This document shows positions 49,530 through 59,109 of a stretch of DNA of 64,000 nucleotides, in pieces (within the stretch, counting starts at the first letter, position 1; every line of letters begins with the position of its first letter). Made by a program: the position numbers and the translations under genes. The stretch is from Bacillus timonensis. GTDB lineage: Bacteria > Bacillota > Bacilli > Bacillales > Bacillaceae_L. The DNA is taken from positions 372,001-436,000 of the forward strand of contig JAIVAN010000003.1 of NCBI GenBank assembly GCA_020171895.1. Reading direction: 5' to 3'. The notes below the pieces were generated by a model, which ran no database searches, was not told the DNA's origin, and saw nothing but the letters and a program-made list of their open reading frames with translations.

Positions 49530-50405
49530 ATGATTGACTTTGGTAAAGTGTCTACAGCAATGGTTACCCCATTTGATAATAAGGGAAATATCGATTTTGG
49601 TAAAACTACACAGTTAGTAAATCATTTAATTAATAATGGAACAGATTCGCTTGTTATTGCAGGTACGACTGGTGAATCTCCGACTCTATCTTCTGAAGAA
49701 AAGGTAGCATTATTCCGACATGTTGTTCAAGTTGTGGATGGTAGAATCCCTGTCATTGCTGGTACAGGAAGTAATAATACGTATGCTTCTATTGAGCTTA
49801 CAAAAAAAGCACAAGAAGCGGGTGTAGATGCTATTATGATAGTTGCACCTTATTACAATAAACCTAACCAAGAGGGCTTGTATCAACACTTCAAAACAAT
49901 AGCTGAGAGCACAACTCTACCTGTCATGTTGTATAATATTCCAGGTAGGTCAGTTGTTAATATGGCAGTTGATACAATTGTAAAATTATCTAAGTTACCA
50001 AACGTTGTTGCAGTTAAGGAAGCAAGTGGAAATTTAGATCAAATGACGGATATTATTGCACAAACAGAAGATAGTTTCGATCTATATAGTGGGGATGATG
50101 GATTGACTATTCCTGTTTTATCAATCGGTGGAAAAGGGATTGTTTCAGTGGCCTCTCACATTATCGGTAACCAAATGCAAGAAATGATTTCTACATTTGA
50201 AGCTGGTGATATCCAAGCAGCAGCTAAAAAACATCAACAACTTTTACCGATTATGAAGGGCCTGTTTGCAGCTCCTAGCCCAACTCCAGTGAAGACAGCA
50301 CTTCAAATTAATGGATTAGACGTTGGTTCTGTACGATTACCTTTAGTGCCACTTTCTGAGAATGAAAGAGCGGCCTTAGTTAATGTTTTATCAGAAATAA
50401 ATTAA
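49530..50405 (+). CDS. dapA: 4-hydroxy-tetrahydrodipicolinate synthase
   Basis: DapA condenses pyruvate with aspartate semialdehyde, committing carbon to DAP/lysine and, via DpaAB, to dipicolinate. The 291-aa TIM-barrel enzyme has GTTGESPTL, the conserved Tyr in MLYNIPGRS and Schiff-base K163 in VAVKEASGN. Strong AAGGAGTG ribosome site. In B. subtilis the next gene is rnjB; here a repeat follows instead. Confidence 0.97.
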   Translation: MIDFGKVSTAMVTPFDNKGNIDFGKTTQLVNHLINNGTDSLVIAGTTGESPTLSSEEKVALFRHVVQVVDGRIPVIAGTGSNNTYASIELTKKAQEAGVDAIMIVAPYYNKPNQEGLYQHFKTIAESTTLPVMLYNIPGRSVVNMAVDTIVKLSKLPNVVAVKEASGNLDQMTDIIAQTEDSFDLYSGDDGLTIPVLSIGGKGIVSVASHIIGNQMQEMISTFEAGDIQAAAKKHQQLLPIMKGLFAAPSPTPVKTALQINGLDVGSVRLPLVPLSENERAALVNVLSEIN

Positions 50406-50419
50406 TTTATCTAAATATA

Positions 50420-50657
50420 AGAGGCTGGGACATAACTTAAGTATTTATCTAAAGTTCCGAACAAAATGATAGCTTAGCGGATGAAATATACGAAGACTCC
50501 TGCGGGATGAAAAGCAACGGCTAGACCCCGCAGTGTGTAGCACGAGGAGGCTTGCCAGCTTCCCACGGAAAGCGAAGTATATTTCAGGAGCGGATTCACT
50601 ACACCTACAATCATTGTTCGGTTTCTATTTAGGTAAACTACTTTTGTCCCAACCTCT
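50420..50657. repeat. Structured dispersed repeat of Bacillaceae type
   Basis: The ends AGAGGCTGGGACATA (50420-50434) and TTGTCCCAACCTCT (50644-50657) are imperfect inverted repeats. Complementarity continues inwards: TTCCGAACAA (near 50455) with TTGTTCGG (near 50615), TGAAATATAC (near 50483) with GTATATTTCA (near 50577), and CTGCGGG (50502) with CCCGCAG (50527). The whole would fold into a long branched hairpin ending in a T-run (CTCTTTTTT). The core (ACTCCTGCGGGA, GACCCCGCAGTG, GGAAAGCGAAG) is much more GC-rich than its surroundings and, from memory, resembles intergenic repeats widespread in Bacillus genomes. No transposase is present. It fills the gap between dapA and tepA, which otherwise holds no gene. 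Confidence 0.75.
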
Positions 50658-50770
50658 TTTTTGATCAAAAAAATCTACCTTTCTCAATCAGATTATCTTT
50701 TAACAGAATGAAAACCATATAGTAGAGAATAATAAAGGGTAAATAGATTTTGAAAGGGAGATTTGATTAT

Positions 50771-51529
50771 ATGTCTAACAATAAATACATAAGCGTAGAT
50801 CAAGAGCAAACACCAGAGGGAGATAAAGGGAATGATGCGAAAAGCTCTCTTGTTGAAAAAATTCAACAATTAGGACAAACAAATGTACCTCAAATGTCTG
50901 CCGATTCTAAAATTCACTGTTTAACAATAGTTGGGCAAATTGAAGGGCATGTTCAGTTACCACCTCAAAATAAAACAACGAAATATGAACATGTTATCCC
51001 TCAAATTGTTGCAATTGAACAGAATCCAAATATAGAAGGTGTTTTAGTCATTTTAAATACAGTTGGAGGTGATGTTGAAGCGGGTCTTGCTATTTCAGAA
51101 ATGCTCGCATCATTATCAAAGCCGACTGTTTCGATTGTATTAGGAGGAGGACACTCAATAGGAGTACCTATCTCAGTTTCTTGTGATTATTCATATATAG
51201 CTGAAACTGCAACAATGACAATTCACCCTGTACGATTGACTGGATTGGTCATAGGTGTGCCACAAACATTTGAGTATTTAGATAAAATGCAAGACAGAGT
51301 AGTAAACTTTGTAACAAAGCATTCCAATATCACAGAAGAAAAGTTTAAAGAGCTAATGTTCTCAAAAGGAAATTTAACAAGAGATATCGGTACGAATGTA
51401 GTTGGCTCTGATGCTGTAAAGTATGGTCTGATTGATGAGGTTGGTGGGGTAGGACAAGCGATTAAGAAGTTAAACACACTAATTTCTGAACAAAAGTCCG
51501 GAGATGAAAGTGAGAAGATGTTGCAATGA
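50771..51529 (+). CDS. tepA: ClpP-like serine protease TepA (YmfB)
   Basis: This 252-aa ClpP-family protein has [14 protein letters not shown], catalytic S129 in GGGHSIGVP and H152 in TIHPVR. In B. subtilis TepA has been linked to processing of exported proteins or spore small acid-soluble proteins; its role is not settled. I use ATG 50771, with AAGGGAGAT about 10 nt upstream; an in-frame TTG at 50750 is upstream of that site. It overlaps ylzJ by 4 bp and lies upstream of spoIIIE. Confidence 0.92.
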   Translation: MSNNKYISVDQEQTPEGDKGNDAKSSLVEKIQQLGQTNVPQMSADSKIHCLTIVGQIEGHVQLPPQNKTTKYEHVIPQIVAIEQNPNIEGVLVILNTVGGDVEAGLAISEMLASLSKPTVSIVLGGGHSIGVPISVSCDYSYIAETATMTIHPVRLTGLVIGVPQTFEYLDKMQDRVVNFVTKHSNITEEKFKELMFSKGNLTRDIGTNVVGSDAVKYGLIDEVGGVGQAIKKLNTLISEQKSGDESEKMLQ

Positions 51530-51750
51530 TCTTATATACAATCATGCCTCAAGAGGCTGTATTTCCAACACCAGAAAGTGAATTTGCTAAACAGAAAATC
51601 ATTAATCATAATGGAGTGTCGCTTCTTGTTAACGAGCTTTCTACTTTTGAGTATCAAGTTGTCCGAATATTAAGTAGTGATCCACAACATTTTTTAGATT
51701 CAAGATACACACCAGGTCAATCTTTACAATTTGACCAGACGTTTATTTAG
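51526..51750 (+). CDS. ylzJ: YlzJ-like small protein
   Basis: This 74-aa protein starts [13 protein letters not shown] and ends [14 protein letters not shown], matching the small YlzJ family found between tepA and spoIIIE in Bacillus. Function is unknown. It is translationally coupled to tepA by ATGA and followed by a terminator. Confidence 0.85.
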   Translation: MILYTIMPQEAVFPTPESEFAKQKIINHNGVSLLVNELSTFEYQVVRILSSDPQHFLDSRYTPGQSLQFDQTFI

Positions 51751-51804
51751 ATTCTATCTTTTATTTGATTTTATATGATATAATTTTATTAACATTTGAT
51801 GATG

Positions 51805-51834
51805 GCAGCCTTGATATAAAGGCTGCTTTCTTCA
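51805..51834 (+). terminator. Terminator after ylzJ
   Basis: GCAGCCTT (51805-51812) pairs with AAGGCTGC (51819-51826) around GATATA. TTTCTTC follows. Confidence 0.75.
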
Positions 51835-51906
51835 TTATATTTTTGCTCTCTTAATGGGTTATTAAAAAAGAACATCTAACATTTTTACATATATTGGGGT
51901 GGTTTT

Positions 51907-54240
51907 TTGGCGAAAGAGAAAAAGAAACAAAGAAAGAAGAAAACCGATTGGAAAAAAACTTTTCAATTTGAGCTTATTGGTCTTACGTTATTAGCAATAA
52001 CATGTATTAGTATTGCCGACCTTGGAATAGTTGGCCATGCATTCGTTATGCTTTTTAGGTTCTTCTTTGGAGAATGGTATATGTTAGGGCTACTTGCACA
52101 GCTTATCCTTTCTGTATATATAATTATTAAACGGACTTGGCCATCATTCTTTGTTAGACCGTTAATAGGTACATATCTCATTACAAGTGCGATATTATTA
52201 CTAAGCCATGTTACACTTTTTAAACTCTTATCAAATGAGGGATCGTTTACTGATCCAAGTGTAATAAAAAACACATGGGAACTATTCTGGCTCGAAATAA
52301 AAGGGGATATAAGTACGAAAGATTTAGGTGGAGGTATGATAGGCGCCATCATTTTTGCTACCTCGTACTTCCTATTTGATGAACCCGGTACTAAGATTAT
52401 GGCGGTGTTCTTAATTATTATTGGCACAATTCTCCTAACTGGAAAATCACTTAACGAAACATTAATGAAAGTGTTAGTACCTGTAGGAGCTTTTATAAAG
52501 AAGCAATGGAATGCTTTTTTAGATGACTTGTACGATTGGAAAAAGAATTTCTTTGAAAAAATAAAACAATCTCGTCAAAACAGAAAAGATAAAAAAGCAG
52601 AAATAAGAGTAGAAGTAGAGGAACAGGAAAAAGTAATTTCGTTAATGGATGATGAAGACCAGCCCGATGAGGTACAACCTATTATTTCTAATTTTGCAGA
52701 TAACAAAGCTTCCGATAAAGTAGAAGTTGTAAATTCAAGAGATAAACAACCGAAAATGGAAGAGGATAAGGAAGAGAAAATTCCTCCGATTACTTTTACA
52801 GAAGTAGAAAATATTGAATATGAATTACCACCTATACAACTATTAGATGCTCCTAAGCAAACAAAACAAACGACAGAACATGAAAACATATATGCCAACG
52901 CAAGAAAACTGGAAAAGACGTTCCTTAGCTTTGGTGTTAAAGCTAAGGTAACTAAAGTACATCTAGGTCCTGCAGTTACCAAATACGAAGTATATCCAGA
53001 TGTTGGGGTGAAAGTAAGTAAAATTGTTAACCTAAGTGATGATTTAGCACTTGCTTTAGCAGCGAAAGATATTAGAATTGAGGCACCAATCCCAGGGAAA
53101 TCTGCTGTTGGTATAGAAGTTCCTAATGCGGAAGTAGCAACTGTTTCATTAAGGGAAGTACTTGAGGCTAAAGAAAATGACCGTCCTAATTCTAAACTAT
53201 TAATAGGTTTAGGGCGCGATATTTCCGGAGATGCCGTCTTAGCAGAACTAAACAAAATGCCACATCTACTTGTCGCTGGTGCTACGGGAAGCGGAAAAAG
53301 TGTCTGTATTAATGGAATAATAACTAGTATTTTAATGAGAGCTAAACCGCATGAAGTTAAAATGATGATGATTGATCCTAAAATGGTGGAATTAAATGTA
53401 TATAATGGCATTCCTCATTTATTAGCACCTGTAGTTACAGATCCTAAAAAGGCATCACAGGCACTAAAAAAAGTTGTGAATGAAATGGAGAGGCGATATG
53501 AGCTCTTTTCTCACACAGGGACTAGAAATATTGAGGGGTACAATGAATATATCAAACGTCATAATGAAGATGATGATGTCCATCAACCTAGTCTTCCATA
53601 TATTGTTGTAATTGTAGACGAGCTTGCTGACTTGATGATGGTTGCATCTTCAGATGTTGAAGATTCTATTACAAGACTTGCACAAATGGCAAGAGCAGCA
53701 GGCATACACTTAATTATAGCAACACAGAGGCCATCTGTAGACGTTATTACAGGTGTTATCAAAGCAAATATCCCTTCAAGAATAGCTTTTAGTGTGTCTT
53801 CACAAACTGATTCGAGAACAATATTGGATATGGGAGGAGCAGAGAAGCTACTTGGAAGAGGAGATATGTTATTCCTTCCAGTTGGAGCTTCAAAGCCAAT
53901 AAGAGTACAAGGTGCGTTTCTCTCTGATAATGAAGTGGAAGAAATTGTTGACTATGTTATCACTCAACAAAAAGCTCAATACCAAGCGGAAATGATTCCA
54001 CAAGACACTCCTGATGTCCAAGAAGACATTGACGATGAGTTATTTGATGATGCAGTTCAATTAATAATGGAAATGCAAACTGCTTCAGTATCAATGCTGC
54101 AAAGAAGATTCAGAATAGGATACACAAGGGCAGCGAGATTAATTGATGCTATGGAACAAAGAGGTATTGTAGGACCTTACGAGGGTAGTAAACCACGTAC
54201 GGTGTTAGTAAGTTCTAGAAACGAAGATGTTGGTTCTTAA
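51907..54240 (+). CDS. spoIIIE: DNA translocase SpoIIIE/FtsK
   Basis: SpoIIIE pumps the forespore chromosome across the septum and clears trapped DNA from division sites. The 777-aa protein has an N-terminal basic segment, four membrane helices (about residues 20-190), an acidic linker (about 230-310), the alpha and beta motor domains with Walker A GATGSGKS (about 458-465) and Walker [12 protein letters not shown], and a C-terminal gamma winged helix ([27 protein letters not shown]) that reads SRS/KOPS-type sequences. TTG start at 51907 after ATTGGGGTGG. Confidence 0.95.
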   Translation: MAKEKKKQRKKKTDWKKTFQFELIGLTLLAITCISIADLGIVGHAFVMLFRFFFGEWYMLGLLAQLILSVYIIIKRTWPSFFVRPLIGTYLITSAILLLSHVTLFKLLSNEGSFTDPSVIKNTWELFWLEIKGDISTKDLGGGMIGAIIFATSYFLFDEPGTKIMAVFLIIIGTILLTGKSLNETLMKVLVPVGAFIKKQWNAFLDDLYDWKKNFFEKIKQSRQNRKDKKAEIRVEVEEQEKVISLMDDEDQPDEVQPIISNFADNKASDKVEVVNSRDKQPKMEEDKEEKIPPITFTEVENIEYELPPIQLLDAPKQTKQTTEHENIYANARKLEKTFLSFGVKAKVTKVHLGPAVTKYEVYPDVGVKVSKIVNLSDDLALALAAKDIRIEAPIPGKSAVGIEVPNAEVATVSLREVLEAKENDRPNSKLLIGLGRDISGDAVLAELNKMPHLLVAGATGSGKSVCINGIITSILMRAKPHEVKMMMIDPKMVELNVYNGIPHLLAPVVTDPKKASQALKKVVNEMERRYELFSHTGTRNIEGYNEYIKRHNEDDDVHQPSLPYIVVIVDELADLMMVASSDVEDSITRLAQMARAAGIHLIIATQRPSVDVITGVIKANIPSRIAFSVSSQTDSRTILDMGGAEKLLGRGDMLFLPVGASKPIRVQGAFLSDNEVEEIVDYVITQQKAQYQAEMIPQDTPDVQEDIDDELFDDAVQLIMEMQTASVSMLQRRFRIGYTRAARLIDAMEQRGIVGPYEGSKPRTVLVSSRNEDVGS

Positions 54241-54255
54241 TTTATATTTTTTAGA

Positions 54256-54318
54256 GACTATCCCTTTAATATTTTACTAAACAGTTTAAGTGTAACTATT
54301 AATTATTAAAGGGTAGTC
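54256..54318 (+). terminator. Long-loop hairpin after spoIIIE
   Basis: GACTATCCCTTTAAT (54256-54270) pairs with ATTAAAGGGTAGTC (about 54304-54317) with one bulged T. The loop is about 33 nt and no T-run follows, so terminator function is uncertain. Confidence 0.35.
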
Positions 54319-54404
54319 TATCAATATTACAGTGATTTTTTTTGAAATGTGTATTTTTTTCGACAAAATTTTATATTTATATTTATTTATAAATGAAAAA
54401 GTGG

Positions 54405-54453
54405 TATATTAATCACGATTAGAGGTAATTGTCTAACATCAGAGGTCTGATGT
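54405..54453 (+). promoter_or_regulatory. Promoter -10 region and candidate operator for the GntR gene
   Basis: An extended -10 TGGTATATT lies at 54402-54410. About 26 bp downstream is a perfect inverted repeat ACATCAGA-GG-TCTGATGT (54436-54453), 28 bp before the ymfC start. GntR-family regulators bind such short palindromes and often control their own gene, so this is a likely operator; the assignment is inferred. Confidence 0.45.
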
Positions 54454-54481
54454 CTTTAATACATATAATGGAGGAACAAAA

Positions 54482-55207
54482 ATGTCCATTAAGTTAGACA
54501 ATCGACACTTATACTTACAGGTTATTGAACAGATTAAAAAGGAGATAGATGTCGGTAAATACAAGGAGAAAGAAAGGCTTCCTTCTGAATTTCATCTATC
54601 TAAGCAATTAGGTGTAAGTAGAGCGACACTTAGAGAAGCACTACGAATACTTGAAGAAGAGAACGTTATCATCAGACGACACGGAGTAGGAACGTTTGTC
54701 AATTCAAAACCTGTTTTCACATCAGGAATTGAACAGTTATGTAGTGTAACGGATATGATTCAACAGGCCGGTATGAAACCGGGTACTATTTTTTTATCCT
54801 CATCGGTTGAATCTTCCACCGAAGAAGAAATGAAAAGGTTTTCATTCGTGGAAAGTTTGGACATTGTCTTGATTGAGCGTGTTAGAACAGCAAATGGAGA
54901 TCCTGTTGTTTATTGTATTGACAAAATTCCTAGTAAAATCATACCAAGTAATTTTTCATTAGAAAATGAGTCTTTGTTTGAATTCATAACAACTAAGACT
55001 GGAAGAAATATTTCTTACGCTGTTACCCATATTGAACCAATAGGGTACCATGAGAAAATATCACCTATTTTAGAATGTGATCCTGAAACTGCACTATTAG
55101 TATTAAAGCAAATGCACTATGATGAAAATGACCATCCAGTTTTGTTTTCCTTAAATTATTTTAAAGCCGATAAGTTCGACTTTCATGTTGTTAGAAAGCG
55201 AATATAA
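54482..55207 (+). CDS. ymfC: GntR/HutC-family transcriptional regulator (YmfC)
   Basis: This 241-aa regulator has an N-terminal winged helix ([31 protein letters not shown] cited by the core [15 protein letters not shown], about residues 40-55) and a C-terminal UTRA ligand domain (about 90-235). It closely matches B. subtilis YmfC in length and sequence as I recall it. Placement immediately upstream of a nucleoside-type ABC transporter suggests it senses a nucleoside or a related ligand and controls nupNOPQ. ATGGAGGA precedes the ATG. Confidence 0.88.
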   Translation: MSIKLDNRHLYLQVIEQIKKEIDVGKYKEKERLPSEFHLSKQLGVSRATLREALRILEEENVIIRRHGVGTFVNSKPVFTSGIEQLCSVTDMIQQAGMKPGTIFLSSSVESSTEEEMKRFSFVESLDIVLIERVRTANGDPVVYCIDKIPSKIIPSNFSLENESLFEFITTKTGRNISYAVTHIEPIGYHEKISPILECDPETALLVLKQMHYDENDHPVLFSLNYFKADKFDFHVVRKRI

Positions 55208-55231
55208 TATTTTTTTCTGATATTGAGCAAT

Positions 55232-55251
55232 TTAAGGAGGTGAATATGTAA
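55232..55251 (+). other. Start-stop element: strong ribosome site, ATG, then TAA
   Basis: AAGGAGGTGA (55234-55243) is a near-perfect ribosome site. An ATG at 55246 is followed at once by TAA at 55249. The lipoprotein gene begins 55 bp downstream with its own site (AGGGGG near 55293). Such a minimal start-stop unit could stall or hold a ribosome in the leader, or be a relic of a lost coding region. The function is inferred. Confidence 0.5.
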
Positions 55252-55306
55252 AAATATTAACCATTGTAAGACATTTGTTTAACTAATTTTTTAGGGGGTA
55301 AAAATA

Positions 55307-56398
55307 ATGAAGAAGAGAAAATTTGGTATGGCATTATCATTCGTTCTTGCTGCTGGAACTATACTAGGAGCTTGTGGAACAGATGATGCAAAAGATGATG
55401 GAAAAACTGGTGACGATGCTGCAAAGAATTTTAAAGTAGGTATGGTTACTGATACTGGTGGAGTAGATGATAAATCATTCAACCAATCTGCATGGGAAGG
55501 TATGCAAAAATTCGGTGCTGAATTTGGACTAGCAGAAGGTGAAGGGTACAAATACTTACAATCAGCACAACAAGCAGATTATGAGCCAAACTTAACGAAA
55601 TTTGCTGATGCTGGATTTGACTTAACTTACGGAATCGGTTTCTTACTAGAAGATCCTGTTCAAAAAATTGCTGAGCAAAATCCAGATTCAAATTTTGCAC
55701 TTGTAGATAGCCTATTAATGGATGAAAATTGGAATCCTGTATGGTTAGATAACGTTGCTAACATTACTTTTAAAGAGCACCAAGGATCTTTCCTTGTAGG
55801 TGTTGTAGCTGCGAAACATTCTAAAACTGGAAAAGTTGGTTTCATTGGTGGAGTTGATTCTCCATTAATTAAGAAGTTCGAAAATGGTTTCAAAGCAGGT
55901 GTTAAATCAGTAGACCCTAGCATCGAAATTATTTCTCAATATGCTGGTGATTTCAACGCTCCTGAAAAAGGCGCTTCAATTTCTGCTACTATGTACCAAC
56001 AAGGAGCTGATATTATTTATCACGCTGCTGGTGGTACAGGAAATGGTGTGTTCACTGAAGCTAAAAACCGTAAAGCTAAAGGTGAAGATGTTTGGGTTAT
56101 CGGTGTAGACCGTGACCAACACGAAGAAGGTTTACCTGAAAACGTTACTTTAACTTCTATGATCAAACGTGTAGATATTGCTGTATATGAAGTATCAAAA
56201 CTGGCTATGGAAGGTAACTTCCCTGGTGGAAAAGAAACTGTATTTGGTCTTGAAGAAAATGGTGTAGGTATTGCTCCAACTACTGAAAACGTAAGTAAAG
56301 AAGCGTTAGATCTAGTTGAAGAATACAAGCAAAAAATCTTAAGTGGTGAATTAGAAGTTCCAATGACGGATGAAGAATTCGCTGCAATGTTTAAATAA
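55307..56398 (+). CDS. nupN: BMP-family nucleoside-binding lipoprotein
   Basis: This 363-aa protein is the extracellular substrate-binding component of a purine nucleoside ABC importer. It has a basic n-region, hydrophobic core and lipobox LGAC with lipidated C23, then the BMP/PnrA domain (KVGMVTDTGGVDDKSFNQSAWEGMQ; GKVGFIGGVDSPLIKKFENGFKAG, each shown by family resemblance). A hairpin downstream may raise its expression over the other subunits. The substrate (guanosine or broad nucleosides) is not proven by sequence. Confidence 0.9.
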   Translation: MKKRKFGMALSFVLAAGTILGACGTDDAKDDGKTGDDAAKNFKVGMVTDTGGVDDKSFNQSAWEGMQKFGAEFGLAEGEGYKYLQSAQQADYEPNLTKFADAGFDLTYGIGFLLEDPVQKIAEQNPDSNFALVDSLLMDENWNPVWLDNVANITFKEHQGSFLVGVVAAKHSKTGKVGFIGGVDSPLIKKFENGFKAGVKSVDPSIEIISQYAGDFNAPEKGASISATMYQQGADIIYHAAGGTGNGVFTEAKNRKAKGEDVWVIGVDRDQHEEGLPENVTLTSMIKRVDIAVYEVSKLAMEGNFPGGKETVFGLEENGVGIAPTTENVSKEALDLVEEYKQKILSGELEVPMTDEEFAAMFK

Positions 56399-56418
56399 TC
56401 TCAATACGTAATAATTTT

Positions 56419-56456
56419 GAGGGCTAGTGGTAACCTACTACTAGCCTTCATTTCTT
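56419..56456 (+). terminator. Hairpin between lipoprotein and ATPase genes, probable partial terminator
   Basis: The arms at 56419-56432 and 56436-56449 pair over 14 bp (GAGGGCTAGTGGTA with TACTACTAGCCTTC, two G-T pairs) around ACC. ATTTCTT follows. Such intercistronic hairpins commonly favour the binding protein in ABC operons. Confidence 0.65.
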
Positions 56457-56522
56457 AAAAAACAACCTCAAAGATTTTCTTACATAGCTTTTAACCCTTT
56501 GCCTTATTAGGAGTGATACAAC

Positions 56523-58049
56523 GTGGAATATGTTATTGAAATGAATAACATTAGAAAAGAGTTTCCAGGTATCGTTGCCAACGATAATATTACATTACAA
56601 GTGAAAAAAGGTGAAATACACGCACTACTTGGTGAAAATGGTGCCGGTAAATCTACATTAATGAATGTCCTTTTTGGTTTATATCAACCTGAACAAGGGG
56701 AGATAAAAGTAAAAGGACAAACTGTTAAAATTACAGACCCAAATGTCGCTAATCGTTTAGGTATTGGGATGGTTCATCAACATTTCATGTTAGTTCAGAA
56801 TTTCACGATAACTGAAAATATTATTTTAGGTAGCGAACCTACTAAAAGTGGAAAAATCAATATTGAAAAAGCAGCTAACGAAATTGAAGAACTATCTAAG
56901 CGTTATGGTTTAGCTGTAGACCCGCATGCAAAGATTGAGGATATTTCAGTTGGAATGCAACAACGTGTTGAAATATTAAAAACGCTTTACCGTGGTGCAG
57001 AAATTTTAATTTTTGATGAGCCAACTGCAGCTTTAACACCACAAGAGATTAAAGAACTCATTCAGATAATGAAGAAGTTAATTAATGAGGGTAAATCAAT
57101 TATTTTGATTACTCATAAGCTTAAAGAAATTATGGAAGTTTGTGATCGCTGTACAGTCATTCGTAAAGGAAAAGGAATCGGTACTGTAACTGTATCAGAA
57201 TCTAACCCAGACGAGTTAGCAGCTCTAATGGTTGGTAGAGAGGTACACTTTAAAGTTGAAAAAAGTAAGGCTATTCCAAAAGATGCTGTATTAGAAATTT
57301 CAGATTTAGTTGTTCATGATGCAAGAGATTTACCTAGTGTTAAAGGATTAAATTTGTCAGTTCATGCTGGTGAGATTTTAGGAATTGCTGGAGTCGATGG
57401 AAACGGTCAAACTGAATTAATTGAGGCAATTACGGGATTAAGAAAAGCAAAATCTGGTAGTGTTAAACTAGATGGACAAGATATTACAAATATGCCAACT
57501 AGAAAAAGAACAGAAGCTGGTGTTGGTCATATTCCACAAGATAGACATAAACATGGACTTGTACTTGATTTTACTATTGGAGAAAATATCGTTTTACAAA
57601 CGTACTATAAAGAGCCGTATTCTAAGTCGGGAATACTTAATTATACAAAGATTTATGAAAAAGCGAAGAGTTTAATTAGTGAATACGATGTGAGAACACC
57701 TTCAGAGTTTACACCAGCAAGGGCATTATCTGGTGGTAATCAACAAAAGGCAATTATTGCTCGTGAGGTAGATCGTAGTCCTAATGTTTTAATAGCTGCC
57801 CAACCCACTAGAGGACTAGATGTTGGAGCGATTGAGTTTATACACTCTAAGCTAATAGAAGAGAGAGATAAGGGAAAAGCAGTTCTCTTAATATCACTTG
57901 AACTTGATGAAGTTATGAACGTAAGTGATCGAATTGCAGTTATTTATGAGGGGGAAATTGTAGATATCGTTGACCCAAAAGAAACAACTGAACAAGAGTT
58001 AGGTCTACTTATGGCTGGTGGTAAGCGTGAAAGTGAAGGTGTTTCATAA
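56523..58049 (+). CDS. nupO: Nucleoside ABC transporter ATP-binding protein
   Basis: This 508-aa protein has two fused ABC domains. The first is canonical: Walker A GENGAGKST (about residue 37), signature ISVGMQQR, Walker B LIFDEPTAAL. The second has G-V-DGNGQTE in place of a normal Walker A (GVDGNGQTELIE), signature LSGGNQQKAI and VLIAAQPTRGLD in place of the Walker B DE, so it is probably catalytically degenerate; this is typical of RbsA/NupO-type ATPases. The GTG start at 56523 lies after TTAGGAGTG. It overlaps nupP by 1 bp. Confidence 0.92.
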   Translation: MEYVIEMNNIRKEFPGIVANDNITLQVKKGEIHALLGENGAGKSTLMNVLFGLYQPEQGEIKVKGQTVKITDPNVANRLGIGMVHQHFMLVQNFTITENIILGSEPTKSGKINIEKAANEIEELSKRYGLAVDPHAKIEDISVGMQQRVEILKTLYRGAEILIFDEPTAALTPQEIKELIQIMKKLINEGKSIILITHKLKEIMEVCDRCTVIRKGKGIGTVTVSESNPDELAALMVGREVHFKVEKSKAIPKDAVLEISDLVVHDARDLPSVKGLNLSVHAGEILGIAGVDGNGQTELIEAITGLRKAKSGSVKLDGQDITNMPTRKRTEAGVGHIPQDRHKHGLVLDFTIGENIVLQTYYKEPYSKSGILNYTKIYEKAKSLISEYDVRTPSEFTPARALSGGNQQKAIIAREVDRSPNVLIAAQPTRGLDVGAIEFIHSKLIEERDKGKAVLLISLELDEVMNVSDRIAVIYEGEIVDIVDPKETTEQELGLLMAGGKRESEGVS

Positions 58050-59107
58050 TGCGAAAGCTTTTAAAAAATGAAAAATTTATTAACTTTTTAATTCCAGTAC
58101 TGGCAGCTGTTTTAGGTTTACTTGCTGGTGCAATTATAATGCTATTTGGTAATTATAATCCAATAACTGGTTTTGCAGCCTTATTAGATGGAATGATTGG
58201 AAGACCTAAGGCAGTTGGTGAAACCATTCGTGCAATGACGCCTCTTATCCTAGCAGGTATTTCCGTTGCTTTTGCTTTTAAAACGGGATTATTTAATATC
58301 GGTGTTGAGGGTCAATTATTAGTTGGCTGGTTAGCAGCTGTTTGGGTTGGATATGCATTTGATTTACCAATGATAATCCATGTTCCATTAGCAATAGCTG
58401 TGGCAGCTCTTGCTGGGGGATTATGGGGACTTGTCCCAGGATATTTAAAAGCAAGGTTTAAAGTGCATGAAGTAATTGTAACCATTATGATGAACTATGT
58501 TGCCTTATACGTTACTGCAGATTTAATAAAAGAATTTTTATATGCAGGTAATGAAAAGTCTTACAAAATTAAAGAAACTGCATCATTAGCTTCACCTTTT
58601 CTTTCTTCATTAACTGAGAATTCACGTTTACACTATGGAATAATTGTTGCATTGATCGCAGCATTCATTATGTGGTTCTTATTAGAGAAGACATCTAAGG
58701 GATATGAATTACGTTCAGTTGGAATCAATCAACATGCATCATATTATGCCGGTATGAACGTGTCAAGAAACATTGTGCTCTCTATGTCAATCTCTGGGGC
58801 TTTCGCAGGTGTTGCAGGAGCAATGGAAGGATTAGGAACATTTCAAAATATGACAGTTCTATCTTCCTTTACAGGAACAGGATTTGATGGAATCGCAGTA
58901 GCCTTATTAGGAGCAAACTCAGCTATTGGTATTGTTTTGGCTGCTGCATTGTTTGGTGGTCTTAAAACTGCAGCTCCACAGATGAACTTTGTCGCTAACG
59001 TTCCTTCTGAGTTAGTTGAAATTATTATTGCGTTAATTATCTTCTTTGTAGCATCTAGCTACTTAATTCGCTTGTTATTAGCACGTTTTAGCAAGGAGGG
59101 GAAATAA
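58049..59107 (+). CDS. nupP: Nucleoside ABC transporter permease, subunit 1
   Basis: This 352-aa integral membrane protein has about nine hydrophobic helices and the BPD_transp_2 signatures FKTGLFNIGVEGQLLVG and GLNVSRN-type ISGAFAGVAGAMEGLG. It pairs with NupQ as the nucleoside channel. The start overlaps the nupO stop and it is 2 bp from nupQ. Confidence 0.92.
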   Translation: MRKLLKNEKFINFLIPVLAAVLGLLAGAIIMLFGNYNPITGFAALLDGMIGRPKAVGETIRAMTPLILAGISVAFAFKTGLFNIGVEGQLLVGWLAAVWVGYAFDLPMIIHVPLAIAVAALAGGLWGLVPGYLKARFKVHEVIVTIMMNYVALYVTADLIKEFLYAGNEKSYKIKETASLASPFLSSLTENSRLHYGIIVALIAAFIMWFLLEKTSKGYELRSVGINQHASYYAGMNVSRNIVLSMSISGAFAGVAGAMEGLGTFQNMTVLSSFTGTGFDGIAVALLGANSAIGIVLAAALFGGLKTAAPQMNFVANVPSELVEIIIALIIFFVASSYLIRLLLARFSKEGK

Positions 59108-59109
59108 CT

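Noticed and set aside
50474-50668. 64-aa minus-strand frame in the dapA-tepA gap
   Set aside because: It runs through the structured repeat; its residues reflect the repeat and it has no ribosome site.
52575-53411. 278-aa frame on the minus strand inside spoIIIE
   Set aside because: It lies wholly antisense to the clear SpoIIIE motor domain; composition (Ser/Leu-rich) is typical of an antisense shadow and there is no promoter or ribosome site.
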